Shown in pieces: positions 54,465 to 64,000 of a stretch of 64,000 nt of DNA; position 1 is the first letter of the stretch; every line of letters begins with the position of its first letter. The notes beneath the pieces were generated by a model. The model worked only from the letters and a program-made list of their open reading frames with translations. It made no database searches and was not told the origin of the DNA. The translations under genes and the position numbers were made by a program. Source of the stretch: Ariolimax columbianus (lineage: Eukaryota; Mollusca; Gastropoda; Stylommatophora; Arionidae); the NCBI GenBank assembly GCA_036924085.1, contig JAVGWX010000004.1, forward strand, positions 75,271,590-75,335,589. Direction: 5' to 3'.

Positions 54465-55728
54465 CATCATGATCATGTAGCATGTCTTTGTAGAACGTCG
54501 CTTCCATCACACTCTGTCTGAAAAAAAACTTGTTCCCTTGCCAAAACTCCAGCCTCTGATTCAGTCATACTCAGGCATTCTTAGAATCTTGGTGCCATCG
54601 TCTTCTTGGTGTACCCCTTCCTCTTTTGCCTGGTACCATACCTTCCATCACCGTTCTCTCGAGACCGTTGTGTCTCTTGATGTGACTACAGTATTTGCAT
54701 TTACTGGTCATAATGGAATTGATAAACCAGGTCTCCTCTATGCTCAACTCTTGCCGAATGTCTATATTTGTATTTTTCTCTGTCAGGTGTATTCTGAGCA
54801 TCTTTTTGTAACATTTTGACTAGGAGGATTCAATTCTTTGTCTGGAAGTTTTGATAATCGTCCATGAATCGCAGCCATAAGCTGCCACAGGAAAAACACA
54901 GGCTCTAAAGACTTTTAATTTAATCATGTTGTTGGTGCTCTACCATAATTTCTTCAGGCTGTTCAGTCTCTGTTTTACCATGGCTAGTCTTTTTCTGATT
55001 TCTTTCTAGCAGTCGCCACTTTTGTCAAATCTGGAGCCCAGATATTCAAAAGATGTGACCTGATCTATTTCCTCACCACCCACTGTAAATTTATGCTGAC
55101 ATTGTGTTTTTTCGGTGGTCATTTTCTTTGTTTTAGTTATGTTTGTAAACAGGTTTTGATCTTTACTGTGTTCATTTACGCCTGAAATTAGCTGCTCTGG
55201 TCCTTCTGCACTTCTTGATAGTATCACTGTGTCATCTGCGTATCGTAACTCTTGAATCTCGTACCTCCCAATCGTAAATGGGCCGAAACTGTCAATGTTT
55301 TCGTCTTCTCGAACATTTCTCATTATACATTCCGCAAATATGTTGTACATATAAGGAGAGAGGATACATCCCTGTCGTACTCCATTTTGTACTGCAAACC
55401 AATCTGATGTTTGCCCAGATACTCGGACAGTGGCTTGTTGATCATGGTATACTGTTTCAATGAGATGGACAATATTCAAAGGAAACCCCATTTCTTTCAC
55501 GATTCTTCGCAGATTTTGATGTTTTACCGTATTGAAGGCCTTGGTGTAATCAATGAAACATGTGTACAGGTGTACACATTTCGTAGATATTTCTTAAATT
55601 GAATATGTGGTCTCTGGTCCCTCTGTCTTTCCTAAAACCTGCCTGGACTACCTGAATTCAGATTCAAACCTTTTCTCTATCCTTCGTAATAGGATTCGCA
55701 AGAATATCTTGGTAGCGTAGCTGATCAG
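54465..55728 (-). pseudogene. RTE-like LINE, 5'-truncated (RT to C-terminus)
   Basis: Minus strand: SYATKIFLRILLRRIE (start of RT), FIDYTKAFNTVKHQNL, VRQGCILSPYMYNIFAE, LRYADDTVILSR (intact YADD), KTKKMTTEK and SFEYLGSRFDKSGDC. The C-terminus is SKCKYCSHIKRHNGLERTV followed by GKRGRGTPRRRW. The frame breaks after the YLGS region and once near the RT start. The 3' end is GACATGCTACATGATC with a short (ATG)-type tail, inside a ~57-bp repeat array. The best-preserved RTE RT in the window, but not intact. Confidence 0.85.
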
Positions 55729-56073
55729 CGCGATATATAGAGGGGACATTATAGTCTCAGGGGCACCCCCAGTGGGGGACTTTGGCGATGAATAGGGAAC
55801 ATTTTGAAGTTGATAAACGGTCACTTTTTGGATGAGGGCACTAGTCGATGAATGTACAAATTGCAGTATTTTGAAACCAGACGTGGGTCCAGCAGAGAAG
55901 ATAGGTCGGAGCAGGAGTATGGACAACCAACAAGTTATGGGAACCATCCGTATCAATACTATTACAGACTGAACACCTTTTCGACTGGCTGGAGGGCAGT
56001 GGCGTCGGTTCTTAACAGAACATAATAATAAAATAAAGGAAAAAAAAAGCAAGCAAACAATAAATACAAATAG

Positions 56074-56285
56074 GTCACACTCTCCTCTCGAGTAGCATCT
56101 GTTAGGTCACACTCTCCTCTCTAGCTTCTGTTAGGCCACGCTCTCCTCTCTAGCTTCTGTTAGGTCACACTCTCCTCTTAAGTAGCATCTGTTAGGTCAC
56201 ACTCTCCTCTCGAGTAGCATCTGTTAGGTCACACTCTCCTTTCGAGTAGCTTCTGTTAGGCCACACTCTCTCTTTCTCTAGTAGC
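56074..56285. repeat. ~32-bp tandem repeat (about 7 units)
   Basis: The unit is TAGGTCACACTCTCCTCTCG plus AGTAGCATCTGT, with 29-bp variants. Confidence 0.92.
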
Positions 56286-56289
56286 TTCT

Positions 56290-56450
56290 TTTAGGCGGTA
56301 TTGAGGTCATGCAAAAGACAGCAGCCTTTATTGAAGAATCCGGAATCCCAATCGAAAGGATCTAAGATCGAAGCAGAAGAAGACGAAGAAGAAGATAAAG
56401 AAGAAGAGGAAAAAGAAGACGAAGAAGAAGAAAAAGAGAAAAAATATTAA
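56290..56450 (+). mobile_element. Possible Nimb-related LINE 3' end with purine tail
   Basis: IEVMQKTAAFIEESGIPIER then a stop resembles the terminal LRMTAAFFEK segment of the Nimb ORF. It is followed by a long imperfect (GAA/GAC)n tract (56375-56450). No TSD found. Confidence 0.5.
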
Positions 56451-56459
56451 TGATAATAA

Positions 56460-57040
56460 GAAGGAGAAAACTCAAAAATATATATCAATGACGAAGTTAG
56501 TAAGGAAGGGCGAAGTTCCCAAGTAGCAAGTTGTAAGCAAAGTATGCTTTTAAGCTTTTAACAAAATAAATCACTAAGACAAAGGAACTTTTGGTTGCAC
56601 TCTGTAAACACAATATAAAAGAAACCAAAACAAAAGACATCCATTATTCGAATCACAATCTTCCAGCTCATGGGACGAGCACAGTGACTTCCAGATCGCG
56701 TGACGAGAGCAGAAAATACAATGACTTATAACACTGGCTAATTAGCAAAAAGTGAACACCAGGTTGTTACCGCGGCCGACAGAGGAGCAAAGATTAGTAT
56801 CGTTGTAACCTATCAAATATGTTGTAAAAAGGAAACTGTGAAGGGTTGGGCATAGGGCCGGTTACTTCAGTCTGTAGACATGCTGGTTTACAAGAACTTC
56901 AACAAATGTGGACAAGTCAACTAACAAGAAGAATGAAACTCAGCCACCCATGACAGAAAAATATTATCTACAAAGAGGGCTACAGAGAAAGTAACTTGGA
57001 ATCTGAATTAGTTTTCTTTTTTGATAATCTCCAGATTTGG
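56460..57040. other. No recognised gene
   Basis: AT-rich; no repeats or motifs seen. Confidence 0.4.
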
Positions 57041-57049
57041 TAGCTAGTA

Positions 57050-57365
57050 GGGATCACGATGCGTCAAGGCCAGCGGCCCAGAGCTGCCAAGACCATTCAC
57101 ATACTCTTTGTGGTGATCCTGGATAACAGGCTGCAACAGGGTAATGAGAGGGGATCGAAGAGGGAAGGCTAACCAGGTTCCCCAAAATGACATACCGAAG
57201 TTGGATGTGTCGGACAAAAAGGTGCAAATATCGCAGTCAAGATGTAAACTACGACGCAACGCATTCCGTTCTTCGTACTACTTCCTACTACTTGCAAGGG
57301 CCTTTTCAGGGCCTGGTAGCGGGTGTATGAGAACGAACGACAAAGAATAAAAGAAGAAGAAGGGA
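57050..57365 (+). mobile_element. GAA-tailed short element B, copy 4
   Basis: GGTGATCCTGGATAACAGGC, GGATGTGTCGGACAAAAAGG, TGCAAATATCGCAGTCAAG and CGACGCAACGCATTCCG match copies 1 and 3. The tail is AAAAGAAGAAGAAGGG. Confidence 0.75.
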
Positions 57366-57889
57366 ACTGAGAATCAGACCAAAGCACACACGGAGAAGAG
57401 AGCTCAAGACAAACATATAGGACACAGGAAATATATGAACGGAAATATTGTACTGGGACATAATCACCTGGTGTAGAGTTGTTGAAGATATATGCTCCGT
57501 AGAGAACTGACCGGCTTTAATTGTTTGATTGAATGAGCAACTATGGGTAACACTGCAACCTACCATTAAATATTGCCTGTTTCCGGGAGGACGACTTGAA
57601 CCTGAGGTAAGGTATGAGTCAGCGTCCTTTACCTGAACACTGACGCTACTCGTGGACCGACTGAATGGCAAATATATGGGCACCGCCAAAAATTAATCTG
57701 GGAAACTTTAAACTACTGAAATGTAGAAATGACTTTGCTATAATATGATATGTTCTGGCACTCCAAGATACATATTTTAACTGGCTCAGCTGTTCAAATT
57801 TACATTTTTACAAAATAAAAAGGCGAGATTGGTTTTGATCTCGCTAGAGCCTTTGTGACGGTCACGATTGAGGTTTAATGCAAGTTCAG

Positions 57890-58200
57890 TTTCCACCCAC
57901 TTGTGGGACTGGCTGATCGCCGTGAAGAGTTTAAGCCGTCTTTTTGGGATCAAATGTGTTACGTCAATTCTTGTAAGCGTATATTGTCAGATGATTACAC
58001 CTATGTCAGAAATCCACCTCCCACTTGGTCTTCCTCGTGCTCTGAAGCCAGATCGTCCTGTGCTGTAAAACAAATAGATGGAGTTGATCAGCCCGCATAC
58101 TCATGAAATGATCGAACCATTTTATTCTCTGTCTACTAATGTACTCAACACACGGATACGTTCCTACCAAATTTATAATCTCCTCATTTCTCATTATGTC
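57890..58200 (-). pseudogene. LINE C-terminal fragment
   Basis: Minus strand: MRNEEIINLVGTYPCVEYIS and RQRIKWFDHFMSMRADQ match a common LINE C-terminal segment. The tail is decayed. It runs directly into the 60-bp array, whose unit includes the codons at this border (CATTATGTCTCTC). Confidence 0.65.
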
Positions 58201-58556
58201 TCTCTTGATGACACATACCCACTTTCAAAGACGTATCGATTCACATGCTGACATTATGTCTCTCTTGATGACACATACCCACTTTCAAAGACGTATCGAT
58301 TCACATGCTGACATTATGTCTCTCTTGATGACACAGACCCACTTTCAAAGACGTATCGATTCACATGCTGACATTATGTCTCTCTTGATGACACATACCC
58401 ACTTTCAAAGACGTATCGATTCACATGCTGACATTATGTCTCTCTTGATGACACATACCCACTTTCAAAGACGTATCGATTCACATGCTGACATTATGTC
58501 TCTCTTGATGACACAGACCCACTTTCAAAGACGTATCGATTCACATGTTGACATTT
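58191..58556. repeat. 60-bp tandem repeat (6 units), almost perfect
   Basis: The unit runs TCTCTTGATGACACATACCC, ACTTTCAAAGACGTATCGAT, TCACATGCTGACATTATGTC. The only internal difference is CATA/CAGA at every third unit (units 3 and 6), plus one base at the end. The multiple-of-three length keeps a frame open (MSLLMTHTHFQRRIDSHADI). Confidence 0.97.
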
Positions 58557-58599
58557 TTCTTTCTTGCGTCTTGGATAAGGACCAAATTTGACACTGTTA

Positions 58600-58857
58600 G
58601 CATAATTCTATTATGGCCAGAAAATGTAAATACTTTGGTCACATCAAGAGACACAACGGTCTTGAGAGAACAGTGATAGAAGTTATGATGACAGGCAAGA
58701 GAGGCAGGGGTAGACCAAGAAGACGATGGTATGAAGATATCCAGGAGTGTCTGGGTGTGACTGTGGGAAAGGCTGGAGTTTTGGCAAGGGGAGTTTCTTT
58801 CAGACAGGCTGTGATGGGAGCGACGTTCTATAAAGGACATGCTACATGATGATGAAC
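58600..58857 (+). pseudogene. RTE-like LINE C-terminus and 3' end
   Basis: MARKCKYFGHIKRHNGLERT, then GKRGRGRPRRRWYEDIQECL, and the ending ATFYKGHAT with GGACATGCTACATGATGATG. It has the clearest form of the RTE 3' terminus and serves as reference for the scraps at 7915, 8318, 17873 and 54475. Confidence 0.85.
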
Positions 58858-59091
58858 TCAAATTTGGTATAAATATGATGTCTTACAGTTGCTGTTTAGT
58901 AGATAAGCTGCCGTACGTAGATAAGCTGACGAACGGGTGTTTGAGAGTGATGACAATTGATGTCACAGTAGAGGTTTCCTGGCACTTTATTTTGAAACCT
59001 ATATCGCATTTTCCGTCAACTGTAAAAATACTTCCCAGATGTTCCAATTCTTGGGCCTTCTGAGTTTCATAATTATGTGAAGTGGACCTAG

Positions 59092-59530
59092 TGTTCCGCT
59101 AATCCTCATAATTTATGTCTTTAATGTGCTAATCCTCATAATTTATGTCTTTAATGTGCTAATCCTCATAATTTATGTCTTTAATGTGCTAATCCTCAAA
59201 TTTTGTGTCTTTAATGTGCTAATCCTCATAATTTATGTCTTTAATGTGCTAATCCTCATAATTTATGTCTTTAATGTGCTAATCCTCATAATTTATGTCT
59301 TTAATGTGCTAATCCTCATAATTTATGTCTTTAATGTGCTAATCCTCAAATTTTGTGTCTTTAATGTACTAATCCTCATAATTTATGTCTTTAATGTGCT
59401 AATCCTCATAATTTATGTCTTTAATGTGCTAATCCTCATAATTTATGTCTTTAATGTGCTAATCCTCATAATTTATGTCTTTAATGTGCTAATCCTCAAA
59501 TTTTGTGTCTTTAATGTACTAATAATCAAA
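59092..59530. repeat. 30-bp satellite with 150-bp higher-order period
   Basis: The unit is AATCCTCATAATTTATGTCT plus TTAATGTGCT. A variant CTCAAATTTTGTG recurs every fifth unit (59191, 59341, 59491). The last two of those also carry GTACT. More diverged units follow to about 59600. Confidence 0.97.
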
Positions 59531-59869
59531 GTTTCTGTCATTTATCTGTTAATCTTCAAAGTTTATGTCATTTACGTGTTAATCTTCACGTTTTATCTTT
59601 CACAAATTGTACATGTTCACACAAGTGCATCATCAGTTGCTCGTCAGCAATGTGTAGTTCCTGAATTATGTCTGGTTCCCTTACTTGAGTTGTAAGTAGG
59701 CATGTTTCTGTTGTTCTTTTGTCTTTGTAAATGTTGAACAATAATTGTGAATGCACGCATTGCTGTCGCACAACTGTATTTTTTCAAAAGTATATGTGAC
59801 CTCGTCAAGTAAACTTATTGCATTTTTTTTCATTTGGTAAAATGCTCTTACATTATCAAATAGTTATCC

Positions 59870-61830
59870 ATGTGTTCCGTAGTCCTCCAATATTGTCCAC
59901 ATATTAGTTTTTATTGAATAGGTCAAAAGCTTTCCCATGATCGATAAAGAAAATATTAAAATGCTTGCCATATTATTGTCCTCTCGTGTCTTACGGTAAA
60001 TAAGGTATCAGTGCATCCCATACCCTTAGGAAATCCAAATTGAGTTGCGCTCAGCTGAGATTCTACAATAGGTTTTTTTCTTTGTTTAAGTATTTTTGCA
60101 CATAGTTTATCAGCATGAATTAGGAGCACAATTTTCATGTATGTAATTCACAGTTTCTTCATTACTTTTGTCTTCCTGATCGACACAATCGTAGCCTGCT
60201 GCCAATCATAAGTTCTTGTTGGGTTGAAATGTTCCTTGAAATACTCTTTCCACCATTTGCATCCTTTATGCCTTTTAGATGACCCCTGTTTGTCATTAAT
60301 GATTATTATGGAATTGAAGCTATAATCGTTTTTTAACCGCATTGCTTTCACACTTTATACAAATCTCTAGTGCGGTTTTTATACATGGAAGTTAGTAGTA
60401 CACCCTATCTTTTCCACGAATTTTTTTAAAATCGAATTTGATAACTTCGTATTTTGTCTCAAAAGAAATATGATCATCGCGCGTGTTGGATAATAACTGG
60501 TATATTGTTTTAAAGCATTTTGTTTCTCTAGCTTCAGCGTTCCACCAGGCTTTTTGTTTCCTTTCTTTGCTATGACATACGTTTCTTGTGCCACATCCCA
60601 TATCAAGTGTAGCTGTCGGAAGTGTTTTATATATAGTTCATTCTTTGCTTCACATCTGTAGTGTCTCCGTTATGTGTCCCAAGAACCTTCATCCTTTCAC
60701 AGCATGTATGATATTTCTCTATAATAATTAATTTTTATTTGTGACGATTACTGATTTTATTCTTAAATTTCCTCTGCTGTAGTGTTTTCATCAATACAAC
60801 AGACCGGTGGACTGTATATTTACATATTTTAGAGATTTCTCTTGAGCCTATTATATTTTTCATTTCTCAATATTTTATTAATACGCGATCAATGGTTTTT
60901 TTTTTTTAATATTTTTTTTTGATTTTTTTTTTGCGTTTACCTTATTTCTCTAATCCCCAAGGCGGTGTGCGTTGCAGTGTGGTTTTTATTTTGCGCCTGT
61001 CGGCACAGTGCATTCGACTTCAGCATGCATTTTATGTCAGGGTCTGCGTCCTCCTGCATTTTCTAAGTGTTTGCTTCCCTGGGGTAACGGTCGGTGCTGT
61101 GATGGGGATCGAACCCAGCACCTTCGGATTGTGAGCCGTGCCACTTGACCGCTAGCCCACGCGTCCCCTAATCTGATATGTGATATCTTTATTGTTTCAC
61201 CTTTACCATGTTTTTATATGTCTTTTTCTTTGTTGGTAAATGGTGTTTGTTATTATTATACCATTCTCTGTACATACATTAATAAGCTTTTCTCCATTGT
61301 TGATCCGCTCTAAAGTAGTTTGATTGAAAAGTCCTAAGTAGGATTCGCATAACGACCTTTTTGTTCTTTCTTTTTCGCCCATTCAAATCGCCCATTATAA
61401 TCAAATGATCCTTCTTGTTATCCCCATTGATAACTTCTGATAAACACTGTCAAAAATGGAAATCTGTCCTTCGTGGTATCATTGCATGACGCATTAAACA
61501 GGGGCGCTGTCGTTGTTTTTCAACTTGCAAATGTTTGTAAATGTCGGTCTTTCATTGATATATTCTGTTGCCACAATGAACTGGAATTTTCCATGGATGT
61601 ACAAGAAGATCACATCCATACTTTACTTTTTCATTCATGCCGGCACAGCACTATAACAACACATAGTTCCAATGGATCTCTTTGATGTTTTATCACTGTA
61701 TCCTTATATCACTAGTCTTAGAATTCCTATATTTTTGCCCGCCCATAATTCTTCCAGCTCTGACTCCTTTGTACCTAGTTGACTAACATTTCATGTGGCT
61801 ATTTTAACATCTAGTACATAGGACGAAGTG
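59870..61830 (-). pseudogene. RTE-like LINE (endonuclease, linker, partial RT), interrupted by a SINE
   Basis: Minus strand from ~61700: a FDYNGRF-like endonuclease phrase (near 61390), then the SINE at 60950-61166. The linker follows (WDVAQETYVIAKKGNKKPG, 60600-60540), then RT motifs QLSATQFGFPKGMGCTDTLF near 60050 and FFIDHGKAFD near 59930. It ends at ~59870 before the YADD box. Numerous frameshifts. AT-rich and old. Confidence 0.6.
60950..61166 (-). mobile_element. tRNA-derived SINE with a body shared with element B
   Basis: The minus strand starts GGGGACGCGTGGGCTAGCGG (A box GTGGGCTAGCGGTCAAG) and has TCACAATCCG and B box GGTTCGATCCC, then CATCACAGCACC. The body carries ATGCATGCTGAAGTCGAATG and GTGCCGACAGGCGCAAAA, which aligns with the ATGCTTGCTGAAGTCGGATG / GACCGAAAGGTGCAAAT core of short element B. 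The A-rich tail side is near 60900-60945. Confidence 0.75.
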
Positions 61831-62240
61831 TTGTTGAACCGTGCAAAGATTGTCAGCTTAGTTCCGATCGTATGCCAGCGCCGCTTACAGTGGCTTAGTC
61901 GCGTGTGTAGAATGGAGAATGGACGAATACCAAAAGATATTATTTACGGAGAGCTGATCAGGTTCAAGCTTAAAAAAAGGTAGACTCTTCCTCCGCTACA
62001 AAAATGTTTGCAAACGTGACCTGAAGGCGTTGGATATGAACACCTGCAACTGGGAGGAACTTGCCAAAGACAGACCCGACTGGAGGCAGGCTTTGTGTGT
62101 TGGTCTGCAGGCAGGGGAAGACAGGATTCGTCAAGATGCAGACTACGAACGTTTGCGGCGAAAGTTAGAGCAACAACTGACTGTCACCTCTATAGCGTGA
62201 AGTCCATTGTCTCTCGAGACTGACAGGATGCCACTCAAAT
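61830..62240 (+). pseudogene. LINE C-terminus (family Q)
   Basis: QRRLQWLSRVCRMENGRIPK, DIIYGELI, then RYKNVCKRDLKALDMNTCNW, EELAKDRPDWRQAL and ERLRRKLEQQ. A frameshift lies near 61975 after GELI. The 3' flank TCTCTCGAGACTGACAGGAT has a small palindrome. Confidence 0.75.
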
Positions 62241-62549
62241 CATATATAACGTGTAGCGTATAACGTGGTACGTCTAGCGTGGACCGTGTAGCCTAGTCAT
62301 CTGTGTGCTAGCTTGCTCCGACTGGGATTTCACCGTGCCAGGGTCAGAAATCATGGACGTTCCTGGCCCGACAGTTCCCTCAGTGGACCCAGCTGTAAAT
62401 GGGTACCTGACGTATCAGTTGGGGAAAGTATAAACAGCAAGGAAGGGAACTGGCCACCCCACTTCACGTAGGCTGCGGTAATCTATATCCCCGATGACAA
62501 TTGTTGCCAAGCAACCCACATTTACCTCGACATGGACATTCAGGGAAAT

Positions 62550-63620
62550 CAAGACTAATATCACGTTTAGATTGTTTAATGTCAAAGTCAGTACTTCTGT
62601 ACGGAACAGAAACTTGGAGAACTTCTTCTTCTTCTTCGTTCATCCTCAGATCAAGGTATCAATGTCTCTTACAGAGGACACCGTTGTTCGTAAGGTTGTT
62701 TTATCTCTATTCAGTTTTTGTCTCATATCTGTCTCGCGAGGCCAGTATTGTTCTCTCTTTTCCTGTATGAGGATGCAGCTTTGTAGCATGTGTTCCACGG
62801 TCATGATATGCTCCCCTCGTGGGCACCTGTCATCTGTCCCAATCCTCATGTTGTATCCAATCCTCTTCTGTACGGAAGTTATTGGAGTATGTTCCCGTTG
62901 TTAATACTCGAGTTTTATCTTCTCCGTTCCTTAGTCTGTAATAGACCCCTTCACCTCCATTGTATGTAACTTTGTTAGATGAGCCATCTGTATATATACG
63001 TGTAATTCATGTTTCTGGTGGGCATAACTCTCCTACGATTATTCTTCTGTGATACATTTCCTTTCCTGAATCTGTCTGAGTTCCCCTTTTCCCCTATTCC
63101 CTCTATGGTTTTCCCCCAATCTCAGGGACCTAGACTTTTTTTCCATGGTGGGATTTGGAATGTTTGTTTTAGATCTCTAACCACTGCCTGGCTTATTATT
63201 TGGCCTGCTCTTGCAAGTTTATTTGTTTTTTTTATATGGAATGATTTCTCTTTAATTCTCCCTCTTCCCATGCGATTTATCCTGTCACGACATCATCTTG
63301 GTCTCATACTTCGATTCGTGTGATGTTATCTTTGAACTTATCTCTGCTTGTTCTTATAGCTCCGGAGAATGACAAAGGCGGAATGAAGACCCATGGAATA
63401 GAAGTCAATAACAACTAGTGGAGCAACAGATCAGACGTAGAAAATGGGGTTGGATAGGACACACACGCTACGGAAATCACCATCAAACGTGGCCACACAA
63501 GCTCCGACATGGGATTCACTGGCTAGATGAAGAAAGGTAGACCAAGAAACACCCAGAGAATAGACTGAAAATGCACTTCGGTCCCTGAACTTAACTGGAT
63601 AGAGACGGAAAGGGCATCTC
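62550..63620 (+). pseudogene. LINE C-terminal fragment split by a Nimb-like insertion
   Basis: The left piece at 62550-62622 (KTNITFRLFNVKVSTSV-like) is interrupted by a minus-strand element. The right piece from 63364 continues (RRRKWGWIGHTRYGNHHQ and later TKKHPENRLKMH). Same family as 41470-41910. The duplicated GGAGAA at 62616 and 63364 may be a short TSD. Confidence 0.65.
62623..63363 (-). pseudogene. Diverged I/Nimb-like LINE 3' part with internal RNase H deletion
   Basis: The minus strand has a (GAA)n tail at 62623. The C-terminal segment RIGTDDRCPRGEHIMTVEHM and EKREQYWPRETDMRQKLN is homologous to the intact ORF's Cys/His region. Just upstream is the RNase H start IYTDGSSNKVTYNGGEGVYY followed by TGTYSNNFRTEE. 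The middle of RNase H (second half of the active site) is deleted near 62865, joining the two. Further upstream are GRGRIKEKSF-like phrases. A sister family, not a recent copy. Confidence 0.75.
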
Positions 63621-63889
63621 AAGACCGAACTTGAGGAGGGTTGTCAAGGGTCTATGTCCTAAAATTGATGCTAATTTCAGCTGCTGTCTATTTCACATAA
63701 TTGAAATGCTGTAGGTACACAATAGGTTGAGAACGGACAAACGACTTAAGCTCCTGCAATTACTTCCAAGCAATAGTATACCACTGGTCAGCTTGTTTAG
63801 CCAGTCAGCAGTGTCTTGGACACTACACGGATGGAGACCAACCCTTTCTCTGCGGTCAGAGCCCATTAGCCTACAATCGCACATATCAC

Positions 63890-63977
63890 GGTTATGTTAG
63901 TCAGGTTATGTTAGTCAGGTTACGATAGTCATGTTATGTTAGCCAGGTTATGTTAGTCAGGTTATGTTAGTCAGGTC
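63890..63977. repeat. 14-bp tandem repeat
   Basis: GTTATGTTAGTCAG is repeated about six times with single-base variants. Confidence 0.95.
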
Positions 63978-64000
63978 AAAAATACGTATCAAGACTCCCC

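Noticed and set aside
59126..59695. 189-codon hydrophobic ORF
   Set aside because: Translation of the 30-bp satellite (NVLILIIYVF repeats); no start context or homology.

Overview
The window looks like repeat-dense, non-coding chromosomal DNA from an invertebrate animal. I infer a mollusc, on three grounds: a near-intact I/Nimb-type non-LTR retrotransposon, several tRNA-headed SINE-like elements with modular bodies, and long simple satellites. The species cannot be fixed from sequence alone. I recognise no host protein-coding gene. Almost every supportable open frame is part of a retroelement (L1/Tx1-like, RTE-like, I/Nimb-like and related LINEs), and most are broken.

Layout. 1-9.8 kb: an LTR-like repeat, three L1/Tx1-like LINE fragments in both orientations, two copies of a poly(A)-tailed short retroposon each with a perfect target-site duplication (TSD), then a split RTE-like LINE. 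10-17.4 kb: microsatellites, a LINE C-terminus, and a three-level nest (mariner-like foldback > LINE > 5'-truncated Nimb copy) followed by SINE-like elements. 17.9-33.7 kb: the centrepiece. A 38-bp satellite, a tRNA-like SINE remnant and a 46-bp satellite lie end to end. The 46-bp satellite holds two minus-strand Nimb insertions with the same 12-bp TSD in the same phase of the monomer. The larger insert (23875-31273) carries, in one unit, 5'ETS-like DNA, the first ~1.24 kb of 18S rRNA, a ladder of 18S-containing ~190-bp repeats, a 5' leader and an intact 1302-aa endonuclease-RT-RNase H frame. 34-44 kb: LINE fragments, GAA-tailed SINE-like copies and short satellites. 44.0-46.1 kb: a 34-bp satellite of about 60 copies. 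47-50 kb: a second LTR followed by a small CCHC-knuckle frame, a coiled-coil frame and a charged ORF. 51-64 kb: LINE 3' ends and more short-period arrays, one with a 150-bp higher-order period.

How the parts connect. The Nimb-like LINE, the GAA-tailed short elements and several truncated 3' ends share a (GAA)n tail, which suggests one retrotransposition machinery moves them all. The 46-bp satellite appears to be an expansion of the 5' (A-box) half of a tRNA-like SINE head. The 38-bp satellite lies between that SINE body and a scrap of RTE 3' end. The two large satellites may therefore be internal expansions of one SINE locus.

Limits: all family assignments come from motif reading without database searches. 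Boundaries of degenerate elements are approximate (tens of bases). Recent rearrangement versus assembly error cannot be separated here.
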